Source of the DNA: Candidatus Woesearchaeota archaeon
Lineage (GTDB): Archaea > Nanobdellota > Nanobdellia > Woesearchaeales > ARS49
Assembly (NCBI GenBank): GCA_016203225.1
Contig: JACQNC010000012.1
Span: 1-64,000, forward strand
Direction of reading: 5' to 3'
DNA: 64,000 nucleotides
In this document: positions 20,015 through 28,875 of the stretch, piece after piece
How the letters are laid out: each line of letters begins with the position of its first letter
How positions within the stretch are numbered: position 1 is the stretch's first letter
The notes under the pieces: generated by a model
The model's database searches: none
The model's input: the letters and a program-made list of their open reading frames with translations, nothing else
Told to the model about the DNA's origin: nothing
Program-made: the position numbers and the translations under genes

Positions 20015-20968
20015 GAAATGATCCTTCAGCGCTCTATCCAGCGTAGCGAGGACGTTGTCCCAGTGTTCGACGCTCACGGCCGCGTTGAACATCCCTCCTG
20101 AAGCGAACTTCTGCCCTCCGCCGCCGAAACGCTTGCCGAGCTTCGCGAGGTCGATGTCTACGCCGTCGCGGCGCCGGAACGCGATCTTGCCAGACTTGTA
20201 CAGCACGACCGCGACGTCAACCGCGACATGCCTGTCGAGGATGTACTGGCACGCGTCTGCCGTGCTCAGGATCGGTGCAGAGAGCGAGAATCCCAACTTG
20301 TATGTCAGGTATTCCTTGATCGTAAGACGTTTCATCAGGTCCTCGAACGCCTTGGCTTTCTTACCGAGATAGTCCGTGCGGGCCTGCTCGAAGACGTGGT
20401 CCCATACCATGCCCTTGGAGAGCGCCTCTATGATCGCTTTCGGGTCGTATCCTGATGCGATCAGGTCCGCGAGTTTCGTCGCGCGCTCGTCCTGGCGCAG
20501 CCAGAACTTGATGTCTGCGGCGAGCTTGGCGAGGACGCGCCCCACGGGGTCTCCGGGAAGGAACCGGAAAGCCGCGAGTTCGGTGCTTGATAGCTTGTCT
20601 TTAGGGAAGCTGCCTGGCGCGGTCTCGGCATAGTCGACGCGTTTGACGTGCTGTGAAAGGAGCGCGAGCGTCTCGGGCGTCTGTGGCTGGCTGAAGCTCC
20701 AGTACGCGATCGTGCAGCGTCCCGATACCCGATTCAGGAACGCGGCAAGATCGGGTATTGCATCAGGGGGGAAATCGATTACGAAGAGCCCGACATTGAG
20801 CTGGTCGGCCAACTCTTGCAGATCCCGCTCCTTTGACTCCGTGCGCAGTATGCCTCCGATCCTGACTGTCATGCCTTTGAGCTTGAGCGCGCGGTAGACG
20901 CAGGCTGCCGAGCATAATCCGTCGAGTGTGTCCGAACAGAACAGCACGGAAAGCATGGTCTTTTTCAC
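20009..20968 (-). CDS. DHH/DHHA1-family phosphoesterase-like protein with degraded DHH motif
   Basis: N-terminal CSDTLDGLCSAA and VIDFPPD; DHHA1 GGGGQKFASGG; expected DHH replaced by IAYWSFSQP. Confidence 0.75.
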   Translation of the reverse strand: MKKTMLSVLFCSDTLDGLCSAACVYRALKLKGMTVRIGGILRTESKERDLQELADQLNVGLFVIDFPPDAIPDLAAFLNRVSGRCTIAYWSFSQPQTPETLALLSQHVKRVDYAETAPGSFPKDKLSSTELAAFRFLPGDPVGRVLAKLAADIKFWLRQDERATKLADLIASGYDPKAIIEALSKGMVWDHVFEQARTDYLGKKAKAFEDLMKRLTIKEYLTYKLGFSLSAPILSTADACQYILDRHVAVDVAVVLYKSGKIAFRRRDGVDIDLAKLGKRFGGGGQKFASGGMFNAAVSVEHWDNVLATLDRALKDHFL

Positions 20969-21030
20969 GCGTTTATCGCATATAAACGTTTGCGCAAAAG
21001 CTTATATAGCGCTTTTCCGACGGCGGATGC

Positions 21031-21390
21031 ATGACTGACCTGGTCGCATGCCTCAGCACGGGCAAGGGCACATGGGGGCCGTTGATGAAGGTCGTGGAGA
21101 GCCCCTCGTGGGAGAACGTGTTCCTCGTGGCGCCGACCTTCTTCGCCCAGAAGTTCCAGACGATGCGGAAGAATGTCCAGGTGATCCCTATCGATGACAC
21201 CAAGGAATTGCCTGAACTAATCAAGGACGTACAAGCAGGGCTGTCCGGTAAGCTTTTCGGCGACGTCGCCGTGAACTTCTCTTCAGGCTCGGGCAAGGAA
21301 CACATGGCCATACTTGCTGCGTTGCTCAAGTGCGGCTGCGGCATCCGCCTCGTGGCGCACACGGACGCGACTGGATTGCAGGAGCTTTAG
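21031..21390 (+). CDS. Small CARF-like (Rossmannoid) protein
   Basis: VAVNFSSGSGKEHMAILAALLKCGCGIRLV resembles the CARF N-x-(S/T)-G-G-(T/S)-K/R-x-M signature; own TATA-like element. Confidence 0.6.
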   Translation: MTDLVACLSTGKGTWGPLMKVVESPSWENVFLVAPTFFAQKFQTMRKNVQVIPIDDTKELPELIKDVQAGLSGKLFGDVAVNFSSGSGKEHMAILAALLKCGCGIRLVAHTDATGLQEL

Positions 21391-21983
21391 GTCTTCTTCG
21401 ATCTGTACACTCGATATCCTGACTGCCGCGCGATGGTCTCGACGTTGCCATAGACTTCTTCCATTTTCTGTTCGAACATCCTGCCGCCGACGTTGTGGCG
21501 CGCGACGAGCCAGAACTCGCCGTCCGTGTCCAATCGCGCCTTGCCATGCTCTATCATCTGGTTGCATAGTTCTCTGCCGGCGGTCTGGGGCGGGTTGAGC
21601 AGGATTGCGTCGAAGAACTCGTCCTTGACCGGCTCGTAGCTGTCGCCGGAGCGCACGTCGACTTCTACGCCGTTCAATGCAGCATTCTTCTTTGTCAACG
21701 TCACTGCACGTTTGTTCACATCAGTCAATACGACTGTGCATTGCGAACACGTCTTCTTTATCGCGATGCCCGCAGGGCCGTAACCGCAGCCTAAATCGAG
21801 GATGCGCATCCCGGGCGTCACGATGAATTCGTCGATCAGCAGCTGCGTCCCTTTGTCGATGCGCGTCTTTGAGAATGTGCCCGCCCCGGTCTCGAACACG
21901 AAATCGGCCCCCCGCAGATGTGCATGGATCAGCGATCTGGTGAACGCGGTCTTGTGTTTGCGCGCGTAATAGTGCTCGCTCAT
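21387..21983 (-). CDS. Class I SAM methyltransferase, RsmC-like
   Basis: ILDLGCGYGPAGIAIKK, DAILLNPPQTAGRE (NPP motif). Confidence 0.88.
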   Translation of the reverse strand: MSEHYYARKHKTAFTRSLIHAHLRGADFVFETGAGTFSKTRIDKGTQLLIDEFIVTPGMRILDLGCGYGPAGIAIKKTCSQCTVVLTDVNKRAVTLTKKNAALNGVEVDVRSGDSYEPVKDEFFDAILLNPPQTAGRELCNQMIEHGKARLDTDGEFWLVARHNVGGRMFEQKMEEVYGNVETIARQSGYRVYRSKKT

Positions 21984-22672
21984 GCTGGTTTGGGGTCGAG
22001 GCTGGTGATGATTCCGTAGAACGTGTACACCATGCGGTCGACCGCGCGCACGAGCTCCTCGTCGTGGCCGCTGAGGATTATGCAGTCGTTCTTGAGGCGG
22101 ATGTTGGTCGTCAGGTTGACGTTGTTGAGCACGATGACCGAGACGTTCGGGGTGTCGCAATCGACGATCGGTCGCGTGGCGCAGGGTTCGGTCTCGTTCA
22201 CTAGACAGGCCGGGATGGTTTTCACGCCGATGGCGCGCACGAGGTTGAGGGATAGCTCGGCGGCGGCCAGCGCGACGTAAGCCTGGCTCTCGGGGCGCGG
22301 GTCGAACGTCACGTAGATGGTGTCGCGCTCGAATGTCGGGTTGATCCTGCCCGCGACAGAGATGTTGAGCGTCTGCAATGGATTATAATGCATGCTCAGG
22401 ATGTATTGTGTATCCTCGTTCTGCCAAAGGCTCCACCACAGGTCCTCTTTGTATTCGAACTCGAAGTTGTTGTAGGTGACGATCTCGCCGCGCGGCGGCT
22501 CGGGGGTGTAGAACGCGCGGATGGCGAACACGCCGATGACGAGCGCGACTATGATGCCGATCGCCCAGAGCAGGATCGTCGAGTTCGGCTCCTGTTCGGG
22601 GGGGACGTCAGGGATTGGCGCCTGCTTGGGTTCCCGCATCACGTCCTTGATCGTGTGATCCATCACGTCCAT
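21980..22672 (-). CDS. Uncharacterised single-TM protein, paralogue of next upstream gene
   Basis: N-terminal TM helix (ILLWAIGIIVALVIGVFAI); shared motifs with 22672..23256. Confidence 0.75.
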   Translation of the reverse strand: MDVMDHTIKDVMREPKQAPIPDVPPEQEPNSTILLWAIGIIVALVIGVFAIRAFYTPEPPRGEIVTYNNFEFEYKEDLWWSLWQNEDTQYILSMHYNPLQTLNISVAGRINPTFERDTIYVTFDPRPESQAYVALAAAELSLNLVRAIGVKTIPACLVNETEPCATRPIVDCDTPNVSVIVLNNVNLTTNIRLKNDCIILSGHDEELVRAVDRMVYTFYGIITSLDPKPA

Positions 22673-23256
22673 CAGTCCATCACTCCGAGCGCGATGAACA
22701 GAATCTTGTCCTGGATGCGGAGCACGTCCTCTCCGGCCGCGGCGGCTGCGGTGATGCAGGAATCCTTTATCGTGATGCTTGTTTCATCACCCTCGCCGAG
22801 GAGCAGCACCGGCTCGGTCGCGGTCGCGTTGACGCAGGAGAGCAGCGGAAGATTGTATGAATCATCTTCGGTGACCGCGGGTTGGACGTACGTGTTCCGG
22901 GAGCCGAGCACCTCCGCGAGATAGTACTGGGCTGCAGCCATGCTCTGGCTGTGGTTCGATGCTGGATCGTACGTGACGACCAGATATGGTCCTCTGACCA
23001 GCGCCGCGACGCCAGGGTCGGCCGGGATGCTCTCGACCTGGCTTGGGAAGAACGTGAAGCCGTAACGCACGCCGTCTATGGCCGCGAACACGCCGCGGGG
23101 CGTGCTGGTGAACTTTATGCCGTTGTAGCGCTGCGTTTTTCCGTCACCGGTCGAGCCTACGTAGAAGCCCGCGACGCTGAGCACCATCAGGATGACGATT
23201 ATCCAGCTCAGGATGCGTTTGCGCTTCGTTTGGCGCTGGTCTTCGTGATCGTGCAT
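22672..23256 (-). CDS. Uncharacterised single-TM protein, paralogue of the neighbour
   Basis: N-terminal TM (ILSWIIVILMVLSVAGFYV); YNGIKF..., VTYDP..., IKDSCI... shared with neighbour. Confidence 0.75.
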   Translation of the reverse strand: MHDHEDQRQTKRKRILSWIIVILMVLSVAGFYVGSTGDGKTQRYNGIKFTSTPRGVFAAIDGVRYGFTFFPSQVESIPADPGVAALVRGPYLVVTYDPASNHSQSMAAAQYYLAEVLGSRNTYVQPAVTEDDSYNLPLLSCVNATATEPVLLLGEGDETSITIKDSCITAAAAAGEDVLRIQDKILFIALGVMD

Positions 23257-23313
23257 GGTTGCGCTGCGCGGATGACGCTATAAAAAGATTGCTATGCGAA
23301 AACTATTTAAATG

Positions 23314-23356
23314 ATATCGGTTTCGATATATTGGTAATGATATATCGGTAACGATA
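23314..23356. promoter_or_regulatory. Two palindromic operator candidates upstream of the PadR gene
   Basis: atatcg-gttt-cgatat (23314-23329) and tatcg-gtaa-cgata (23343-23356), immediately downstream of a TATA-like ctatttaaat. Confidence 0.75.
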
Positions 23357-23358
23357 AT

Positions 23359-23847
23359 ATGGGCTGCCTCAGACTCGCCGTGCTCAGGCAATTGAGCAAG
23401 AGACCGCTTTCTGGCTACAGCATCATGCAGGCGATCACTGATGAGAGCGGTTGGAAGCCTAGCCCGGGCTCCATCTACCCCCTCTTGGCGTCGCTTGTCG
23501 GGGAGAATCTCGCGACGGTGAGATCACAGGGCAGGCGACGCATCTACGCGCTAACGAAGGAGGGCACGGATACGCTCCAGGAGCTGCTGGGCCAGAACCG
23601 TGCCCGCCTCGACAGATTGGCCAGCCAACTGAGGATCTGTTCCCCCCCTCTCGCGGACAAGGACAGGCTTGCGGTCATCGAACGCTTGTCCAAGGGTGAT
23701 GCGCCGTTTGGCTGGCTCACGCGGGATTTGCTCGAGCTGAGAAGGCTGGCCTTCGCGGTGACGACCAAGGATATCCGCGAAGGTGAGAGACGCGAGATAC
23801 GCAAGGCGATCGCTCTGCTGCTCGATGCGCTCAGGAGGGCCTCATGA
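23359..23847 (+). CDS. PadR-family transcriptional regulator
   Basis: LRLAVLRQLSKRPLSGYSIMQAI...PSPGSIYPLLASL. Confidence 0.92.
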   Translation: MGCLRLAVLRQLSKRPLSGYSIMQAITDESGWKPSPGSIYPLLASLVGENLATVRSQGRRRIYALTKEGTDTLQELLGQNRARLDRLASQLRICSPPLADKDRLAVIERLSKGDAPFGWLTRDLLELRRLAFAVTTKDIREGERREIRKAIALLLDALRRAS

Positions 23848-24536
23848 CACAGACGGTCATCTCTTTGAAGGACGTCTGGAAAGTCTATCATATGGGCGAT
23901 GTCCGGGTGAATGCGCTCCAAGGGCTGAACCTCGACATCCACCAAGGGGAGTTCGTGAGCATCGTGGGACCATCTGGCTCCGGCAAGAGCACGAGCATGA
24001 ACATGATCGGCTGCCTCGACATTCCCACCAAAGGCCACATCTTTCTTTACGGGAAGGACATCGCACACCTGCACGAGTCCGACCTCGCGCAGATCCGCGG
24101 CAGGAGCATCGGGTTCGTGTTCCAGAAGTTCAACCTCATAAGCACGCTCACCGCGCTCGAGAACGTCACGCTACCCATGATGTTCCAGGACATATCACGC
24201 GAGGACGCGGAGGAACGCGCGCGGAGCTTGCTCACCAGGGTCGGGCTCGCGGATAGGATGCACCACCGGCCGAACGAGCTGTCCGGCGGCCAACAGCAGC
24301 GCGTCAGCATCGCCCGCGCGCTCGCGAACGATCCCGCGATCATACTCGCGGACGAACCCACAGGCAACCTTGACTCAGCATCAGGCGAACTGGTGATGGA
24401 TCTCCTGAAGAAGCTGCACGATGATGGGAAGACGCTTATCCTGGTAACGCACGAGGCTGAACTGGCGGACCAGGCGCAACGGAAATGCCTGCTCAAGGAT
24501 GGGAAGATAGTCAAGATCCAAAAACGGAGGGACTGA
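23844..24536 (+). CDS. ABC transporter ATPase (MacB/LolD type)
   Basis: GPSGSGKST Walker A, LSGGQQQRVSIARAL signature, ILADEPTGNLD. Confidence 0.96.
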   Translation: MTQTVISLKDVWKVYHMGDVRVNALQGLNLDIHQGEFVSIVGPSGSGKSTSMNMIGCLDIPTKGHIFLYGKDIAHLHESDLAQIRGRSIGFVFQKFNLISTLTALENVTLPMMFQDISREDAEERARSLLTRVGLADRMHHRPNELSGGQQQRVSIARALANDPAIILADEPTGNLDSASGELVMDLLKKLHDDGKTLILVTHEAELADQAQRKCLLKDGKIVKIQKRRD

Positions 24537-24538
24537 AC

Positions 24539-25780
24539 ATGAAGAAAGCAATGGCGCTGCTGGCGCTGCTCCTGATGCCTGCGGTGTTCGCGCAGGACTA
24601 CGCGAGCGGTCAGGTCGGCTCGTTGACGGCGGACCTGTACATAGTCGCGGCGAACTACGACCCCTCGCCCATCGTGCCGGGAAACTATGTTGACATCTGG
24701 CTGCGCGTCGAGAACCGGGGCGATACAGAGGCTCCTGATGTGGTCGTCTCGGTCTCCGAGGAGTTCCCGTGGCGAGCGATCGACGGACGCACCGTCGACC
24801 TGGGCAGGTTAGGCCCTAACTCCGCGGCCATCGCATCGTTCCGGTTGCTCGTGGACGGCGCTGCGCCCGGCGGCCCGACTCCGTTGCGCGTGCGCCTGCA
24901 GCGTTCTGCGCTGGACACGCCTGAGGTCGCGCAGCTCAGCGTTGATGTCGAACGTCTCGATGCCGTGCTGGCCATCCAGTCCGTGGTCGCAGAGCGTGTC
25001 GCTCCCGGCGAGACTTTCAATGTCGACGTCACGGTCGCGAACAGCGCGAGTTCCGTCCTCCGCGCGATCAAGGGCACTCTCCGGCTCTTGACGCAGGTGA
25101 CGACGACCGGCGGTTTGAGCACTGTCGAGCTCCCTTTCACACCCATCGGTGGAGGCATAGAGCGCACGGTGGATGCGCTCGCGCCCGGCGAGTCGCGCAC
25201 GATGCGTTTCACGCTCGTGGTGGATCCTGATGCGGAGAGCAAACCGTACAAACTGCCGCTGGAGATATCTTACTTCGACCCGAGCGGAACGAACAGGACC
25301 CGTCAGGAGGTCGTGGGGGTCATCGTGGGCGCCGATCCCGAGCTTTCGGTCGCGATTGACAGCACCGCGCTTTCCAGCGATACGACCACAGGGGACGTCA
25401 TCGTCCGTTTCGTGAATTACGGCGTGGGCGATATCAAGTTCCTCACGGCGCGCATGCAGGCGACGGATGAGTTCGTCATCGTGAGCTCGCCTGACGTGTA
25501 CGTGGGCAAGATCGACTCGGATGATTACGAGACCGCGGAATTCAGGCTGGCGTTGACGTCGGCCGCCGACGACCAGGTCGAGATCCCGCTTGTGATGGAA
25601 TACCGCGATGCGAACAACGACAAGTACAGCAAAGGCGTCAGCCTGACCGTGGTGCGGTACACCCCCAAGCAGCTTGGTACGCAACAGAGCAACACTTTGC
25701 TCGTCTTCTTCGTGGTGATCGTGCTCGGCGTGGTTGGCTGGTTCGCGTATAGGCGATTCAGGAAGAAGCGGGCGAAGTGA
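24539..25780 (+). CDS. Secreted/surface COG1361-like protein with signal peptide and C-terminal TM
   Basis: Signal sequence MKKAMALLALLLMPAVFAQ; repeated CARDB/NEW3-type beta domains; C-terminal TM plus basic tail. Confidence 0.8.
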   Translation: MKKAMALLALLLMPAVFAQDYASGQVGSLTADLYIVAANYDPSPIVPGNYVDIWLRVENRGDTEAPDVVVSVSEEFPWRAIDGRTVDLGRLGPNSAAIASFRLLVDGAAPGGPTPLRVRLQRSALDTPEVAQLSVDVERLDAVLAIQSVVAERVAPGETFNVDVTVANSASSVLRAIKGTLRLLTQVTTTGGLSTVELPFTPIGGGIERTVDALAPGESRTMRFTLVVDPDAESKPYKLPLEISYFDPSGTNRTRQEVVGVIVGADPELSVAIDSTALSSDTTTGDVIVRFVNYGVGDIKFLTARMQATDEFVIVSSPDVYVGKIDSDDYETAEFRLALTSAADDQVEIPLVMEYRDANNDKYSKGVSLTVVRYTPKQLGTQQSNTLLVFFVVIVLGVVGWFAYRRFRKKRAK

Positions 25781-26998
25781 ATGCTCGGGCAATCGTTCCT
25801 CTACGCTGCGCGCGGGCTCGCGCACCGGAAGCTGCGATCGTGGTTGACGATGCTGGGCATCTTCATCGGCATCGCGGCCGTCGTTGCGCTCATCAGCCTG
25901 AGCGAAGGGCTGAAGGTCGCGATCGATGAGCAGTTCTCCAAGATAGGGGCCGACAAGATATTCGTGCTGCCGAAAGGGACGTTCGGCGGGTTCGAGTCGG
26001 ACGCCGCGCGGCTCACCGTGAGCGACAAGGACCGGCTCGCGCGCATCCCGGGCGTCGACGAGGCGACGACTTACGTTTTCAAGGCGGGGTTGATCTCGCT
26101 TGAGGACGAGAACGTCCCTGTGTACGTGACCGGCATCCCCGAAGACGCCCAGGAACGCGCGCTCTCCATCGAGATAGGGACCTGGGAGATCGAGAGCGGC
26201 AAATGGTTCGATGGCGGCGATGGCGACAAAGTCGTGATCGGCAACGATTTCGCCCGCACGGAGATTCTTGATGATAGGCTGAAGCTCGGTGATTCCGTGA
26301 AGGTCAACGATGGCACGTTCGAGGTCGTAGGTATTCTGACGCGCATCGGCGACCCGAGCACGGATGGTGGCGTGTTCATCGACGAGGATATGATGCGTGA
26401 TGCGTTCGGGCTCGATGACGAGGAAACGAACTTCATCGGCGTCCGGCTGCAGCGAGGCGCGGACATCGCTGTCGTCCAGGAACGGATGGAGCGCGAATTG
26501 CGGAAGGCGCACGATGTCGATGAGGGCAAGGAGGACTTCGAGGTCCAGTCGCCTGAGGAGCTTTTGGCGACGTTCACCGCGATCTTCAACATCATCCAGG
26601 CCGTGCTGATCGGGATCGCGGCCATATCGCTGCTCGTGGGCGGGATCGGCATAATGAACACGATGTACACCGCTGTGCTCGAGAGGACACAGGAGATCGG
26701 CGTTATGAAGGCGGTCGGTGCGCGGAACAGGGATATCCTTTCGTTGTTCCTGTTCGAGTCGGGATTGCTCGGCATGGCTGGCGGTGTGGTGGGCATAGTT
26801 CTCGGCATGGGGTTGAGCAAGGGCGTGGAGCTCGTCGCTTCCCAGGTGTTCGGCAGCCCGCTCATCCGGGCGTTCTTCCCGATCTATCTGATCGTCGGCG
26901 CGCTGGCATTCGCGTTCTTCGTGGGAGTGCTGTCTGGTGTGCTTCCTGCGTACCAGGCTGCGCGGCTCCAGCCGGTTGATGCGTTGAGGTACGAATGA
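25781..26998 (+). CDS. ABC transporter permease (MacB/FtsX type)
   Basis: LRSWLTMLGIFIGIAAVVALISL, GGIGIMNTMYTAVLERTQEIGVMKAVGA. Confidence 0.94.
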   Translation: MLGQSFLYAARGLAHRKLRSWLTMLGIFIGIAAVVALISLSEGLKVAIDEQFSKIGADKIFVLPKGTFGGFESDAARLTVSDKDRLARIPGVDEATTYVFKAGLISLEDENVPVYVTGIPEDAQERALSIEIGTWEIESGKWFDGGDGDKVVIGNDFARTEILDDRLKLGDSVKVNDGTFEVVGILTRIGDPSTDGGVFIDEDMMRDAFGLDDEETNFIGVRLQRGADIAVVQERMERELRKAHDVDEGKEDFEVQSPEELLATFTAIFNIIQAVLIGIAAISLLVGGIGIMNTMYTAVLERTQEIGVMKAVGARNRDILSLFLFESGLLGMAGGVVGIVLGMGLSKGVELVASQVFGSPLIRAFFPIYLIVGALAFAFFVGVLSGVLPAYQAARLQPVDALRYE

Positions 26999-28215
26999 TC
27001 GGGTTCTATGCCTCGCTGGCGGTGACGACTTTCAAGAAGCGGAGATTGCGTTCGTGGCTGACGATGCTGGGCATCTTCATCGGCATCGCGGCCATCGTGT
27101 CGCTCATAAGTCTCGGGCAGGGCTTGAAGAACGCGGTCGGTGCGCAGTTCGCCGCTCTAGGGACGGACCGGATAATCATCCAGGCTAAGTCTTTGACGAT
27201 AGGGCCTCCGGGGCAGGGCAGCGTCGCGACGCTCACGCTCGATGATTTTGACCGGGTGGAGCGCGTTTCCGGCGTGGATGTTGCTGCGCAGCGCTTGCTG
27301 AAATCCGCGAAAGTGGAGTTCAATGACATCATCGATTTCACGTTTATCGCGAGCATGCCATCTGACGGGGAGAGCCGTAGGCTCATCGAGGAGATATTCA
27401 GGTTGCGGACTGCCACGGGGAGACTGATACAGCAGAATGACCGCGCGAAGGTCGTGCTGGGGAGCAATTATGCGGAGGGAGCTGTGTTCGGACGGGCGTT
27501 GCGCGCAGGCGACCGGTTGCGGATCAATGATGAGCCGTTCGAGATCGTGGGTGTGCTCGCGAAATCGGGGCAGCCACAGGTGGACAACACCATCCTTGCG
27601 CCGGAGGATGCCATGCGCGGGCTTTATGGCCTGCCTGATGAGGTGAACGCGATCGTGGTGCAAAGCCTGCCAGGTCAGGATCCTGAGGTCGTGGGCGACC
27701 GCATCATGCGCGAGCTGCGTAGGTTCCGCGATGTCGAGGAGAACCGCGAGGACTTCACGGTGCAGACGTCGGGACAATTGCTTGAAACGCTCGGCACGGT
27801 GCTCGACATCGTGACTGCTGTGCTGGCCGGGATCGCCGCGATCTCTCTGCTCGTGGGGGGGATAGGGATAACCAACACCATGTACACTTCGGTGCTGGAG
27901 CGCACGAACGAGATAGGCATAATGAAGTCCATCGGTGCCAAGAACAGGGACATCTTCTTCATATTCCTCATCGAGTCCGGGATTCTGGGGGTTGCGGGCG
28001 GGCTTATCGGCATCGTGCTCGGGATGGGGTTGAGCAAGACCGTGGAGGTCATCGCAGGACAGACGCTCGGCACTGGTTTGGTGCAGGCGTCCTTCCCGTG
28101 GTACTTGCTCCTCGGCGCGTTGGCGTTCTCGTTCATCGTGGGAAGCGTCGCGGGCACGTTCCCTGCGATGCAGGCGTCACGCTTAAATCCTGTGGACGCA
28201 TTGAGGTATCGATGA
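26995..28215 (+). CDS. ABC transporter permease (MacB/FtsX type), paralogue
   Basis: LRSWLTMLGIFIGIAAIVSLISL, GGIGITNTMYTSVLERTNEIGIMKSIGA. Confidence 0.94.
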   Translation: MIGFYASLAVTTFKKRRLRSWLTMLGIFIGIAAIVSLISLGQGLKNAVGAQFAALGTDRIIIQAKSLTIGPPGQGSVATLTLDDFDRVERVSGVDVAAQRLLKSAKVEFNDIIDFTFIASMPSDGESRRLIEEIFRLRTATGRLIQQNDRAKVVLGSNYAEGAVFGRALRAGDRLRINDEPFEIVGVLAKSGQPQVDNTILAPEDAMRGLYGLPDEVNAIVVQSLPGQDPEVVGDRIMRELRRFRDVEENREDFTVQTSGQLLETLGTVLDIVTAVLAGIAAISLLVGGIGITNTMYTSVLERTNEIGIMKSIGAKNRDIFFIFLIESGILGVAGGLIGIVLGMGLSKTVEVIAGQTLGTGLVQASFPWYLLLGALAFSFIVGSVAGTFPAMQASRLNPVDALRYR

Positions 28216-28817
28216 TCCGCCACGCCATAAGCTGGATGCTGACTCTCGTGCTGCTCTCCTTGGCCGTGATAGCCGGTACGCAGCACGAATACCTGCACGC
28301 GTTGCTCGCGATCGTGGCTATCATCATCTCGTTCATCCCTTCGATCATCAAACGCAACTGGCACGAGCATCTGCCCTGGACTATGGAGTTGTTGTTGGTG
28401 CTCGTGATGACTTTGCACATCGGCGGCGGCGCGCTCGGTTTCTACACGACGTTCACGTGGTGGGACACCTTGACCCATTTCCTGGGGTCAGCGATCATCG
28501 CGCTGCTCGGATTCCTCGGCACGTTCGCGCTGTACGAGTCGGGGCGGATCCACGTCACCATCCGGATGATGGGCGTGTTCACGTTCTTCACGGCCATAGC
28601 CGTGGGCGCGATCTGGGAGATGGCGGAGTTCGCGAGCGACCAGCTGCTCGGCACGGACAACCAGCCTGATAACGCGGACACGAATCTCGATTTGATCACG
28701 GACACTCTCTCGGCAGGCGTAGTCGCAGTCCTAGGCGTCTGGTACCTGAAACACCTCCCGGAAGCCCGGATCGAACGCAACGTCGAGAAACTGCTGGAAC
28801 GGCTAGGAAGGATTTGA
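28212..28817 (+). CDS. Multi-TM protein, DUF2238-like
   Basis: WWDTLTHFLGSAIIALLGF, AIWEMAEFASDQLLGT, DTLSAGVVAVLGVWYL. Confidence 0.75.
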   Translation: MIRHAISWMLTLVLLSLAVIAGTQHEYLHALLAIVAIIISFIPSIIKRNWHEHLPWTMELLLVLVMTLHIGGGALGFYTTFTWWDTLTHFLGSAIIALLGFLGTFALYESGRIHVTIRMMGVFTFFTAIAVGAIWEMAEFASDQLLGTDNQPDNADTNLDLITDTLSAGVVAVLGVWYLKHLPEARIERNVEKLLERLGRI

Positions 28818-28875
28818 ACCTTAAGCGCGACGTTTCCACTCATGAAAATCGAGGGCTTCCTACTTAAGGTTCAAA
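28813..28875. repeat. Perfect 13-bp inverted repeat (37-nt loop)
   Basis: tttgaaccttaag (28813-28825) and cttaaggttcaaa (28863-28875). Confidence 0.85.

Noticed and set aside
24809-26512. 567-aa minus-strand ORF
   Set aside because: Shadow ORF antisense to the COG1361-like and permease genes, rich in R/H/E/D as expected for a GC-skewed codon complement.
28801-28875. Second tRNA suggested by T-arm-like aaggttcaaatcctt on the minus strand
   Set aside because: No matching acceptor 5' strand or D/anticodon arms; the segment is the 3' end of a coding gene and part of the inverted repeat.
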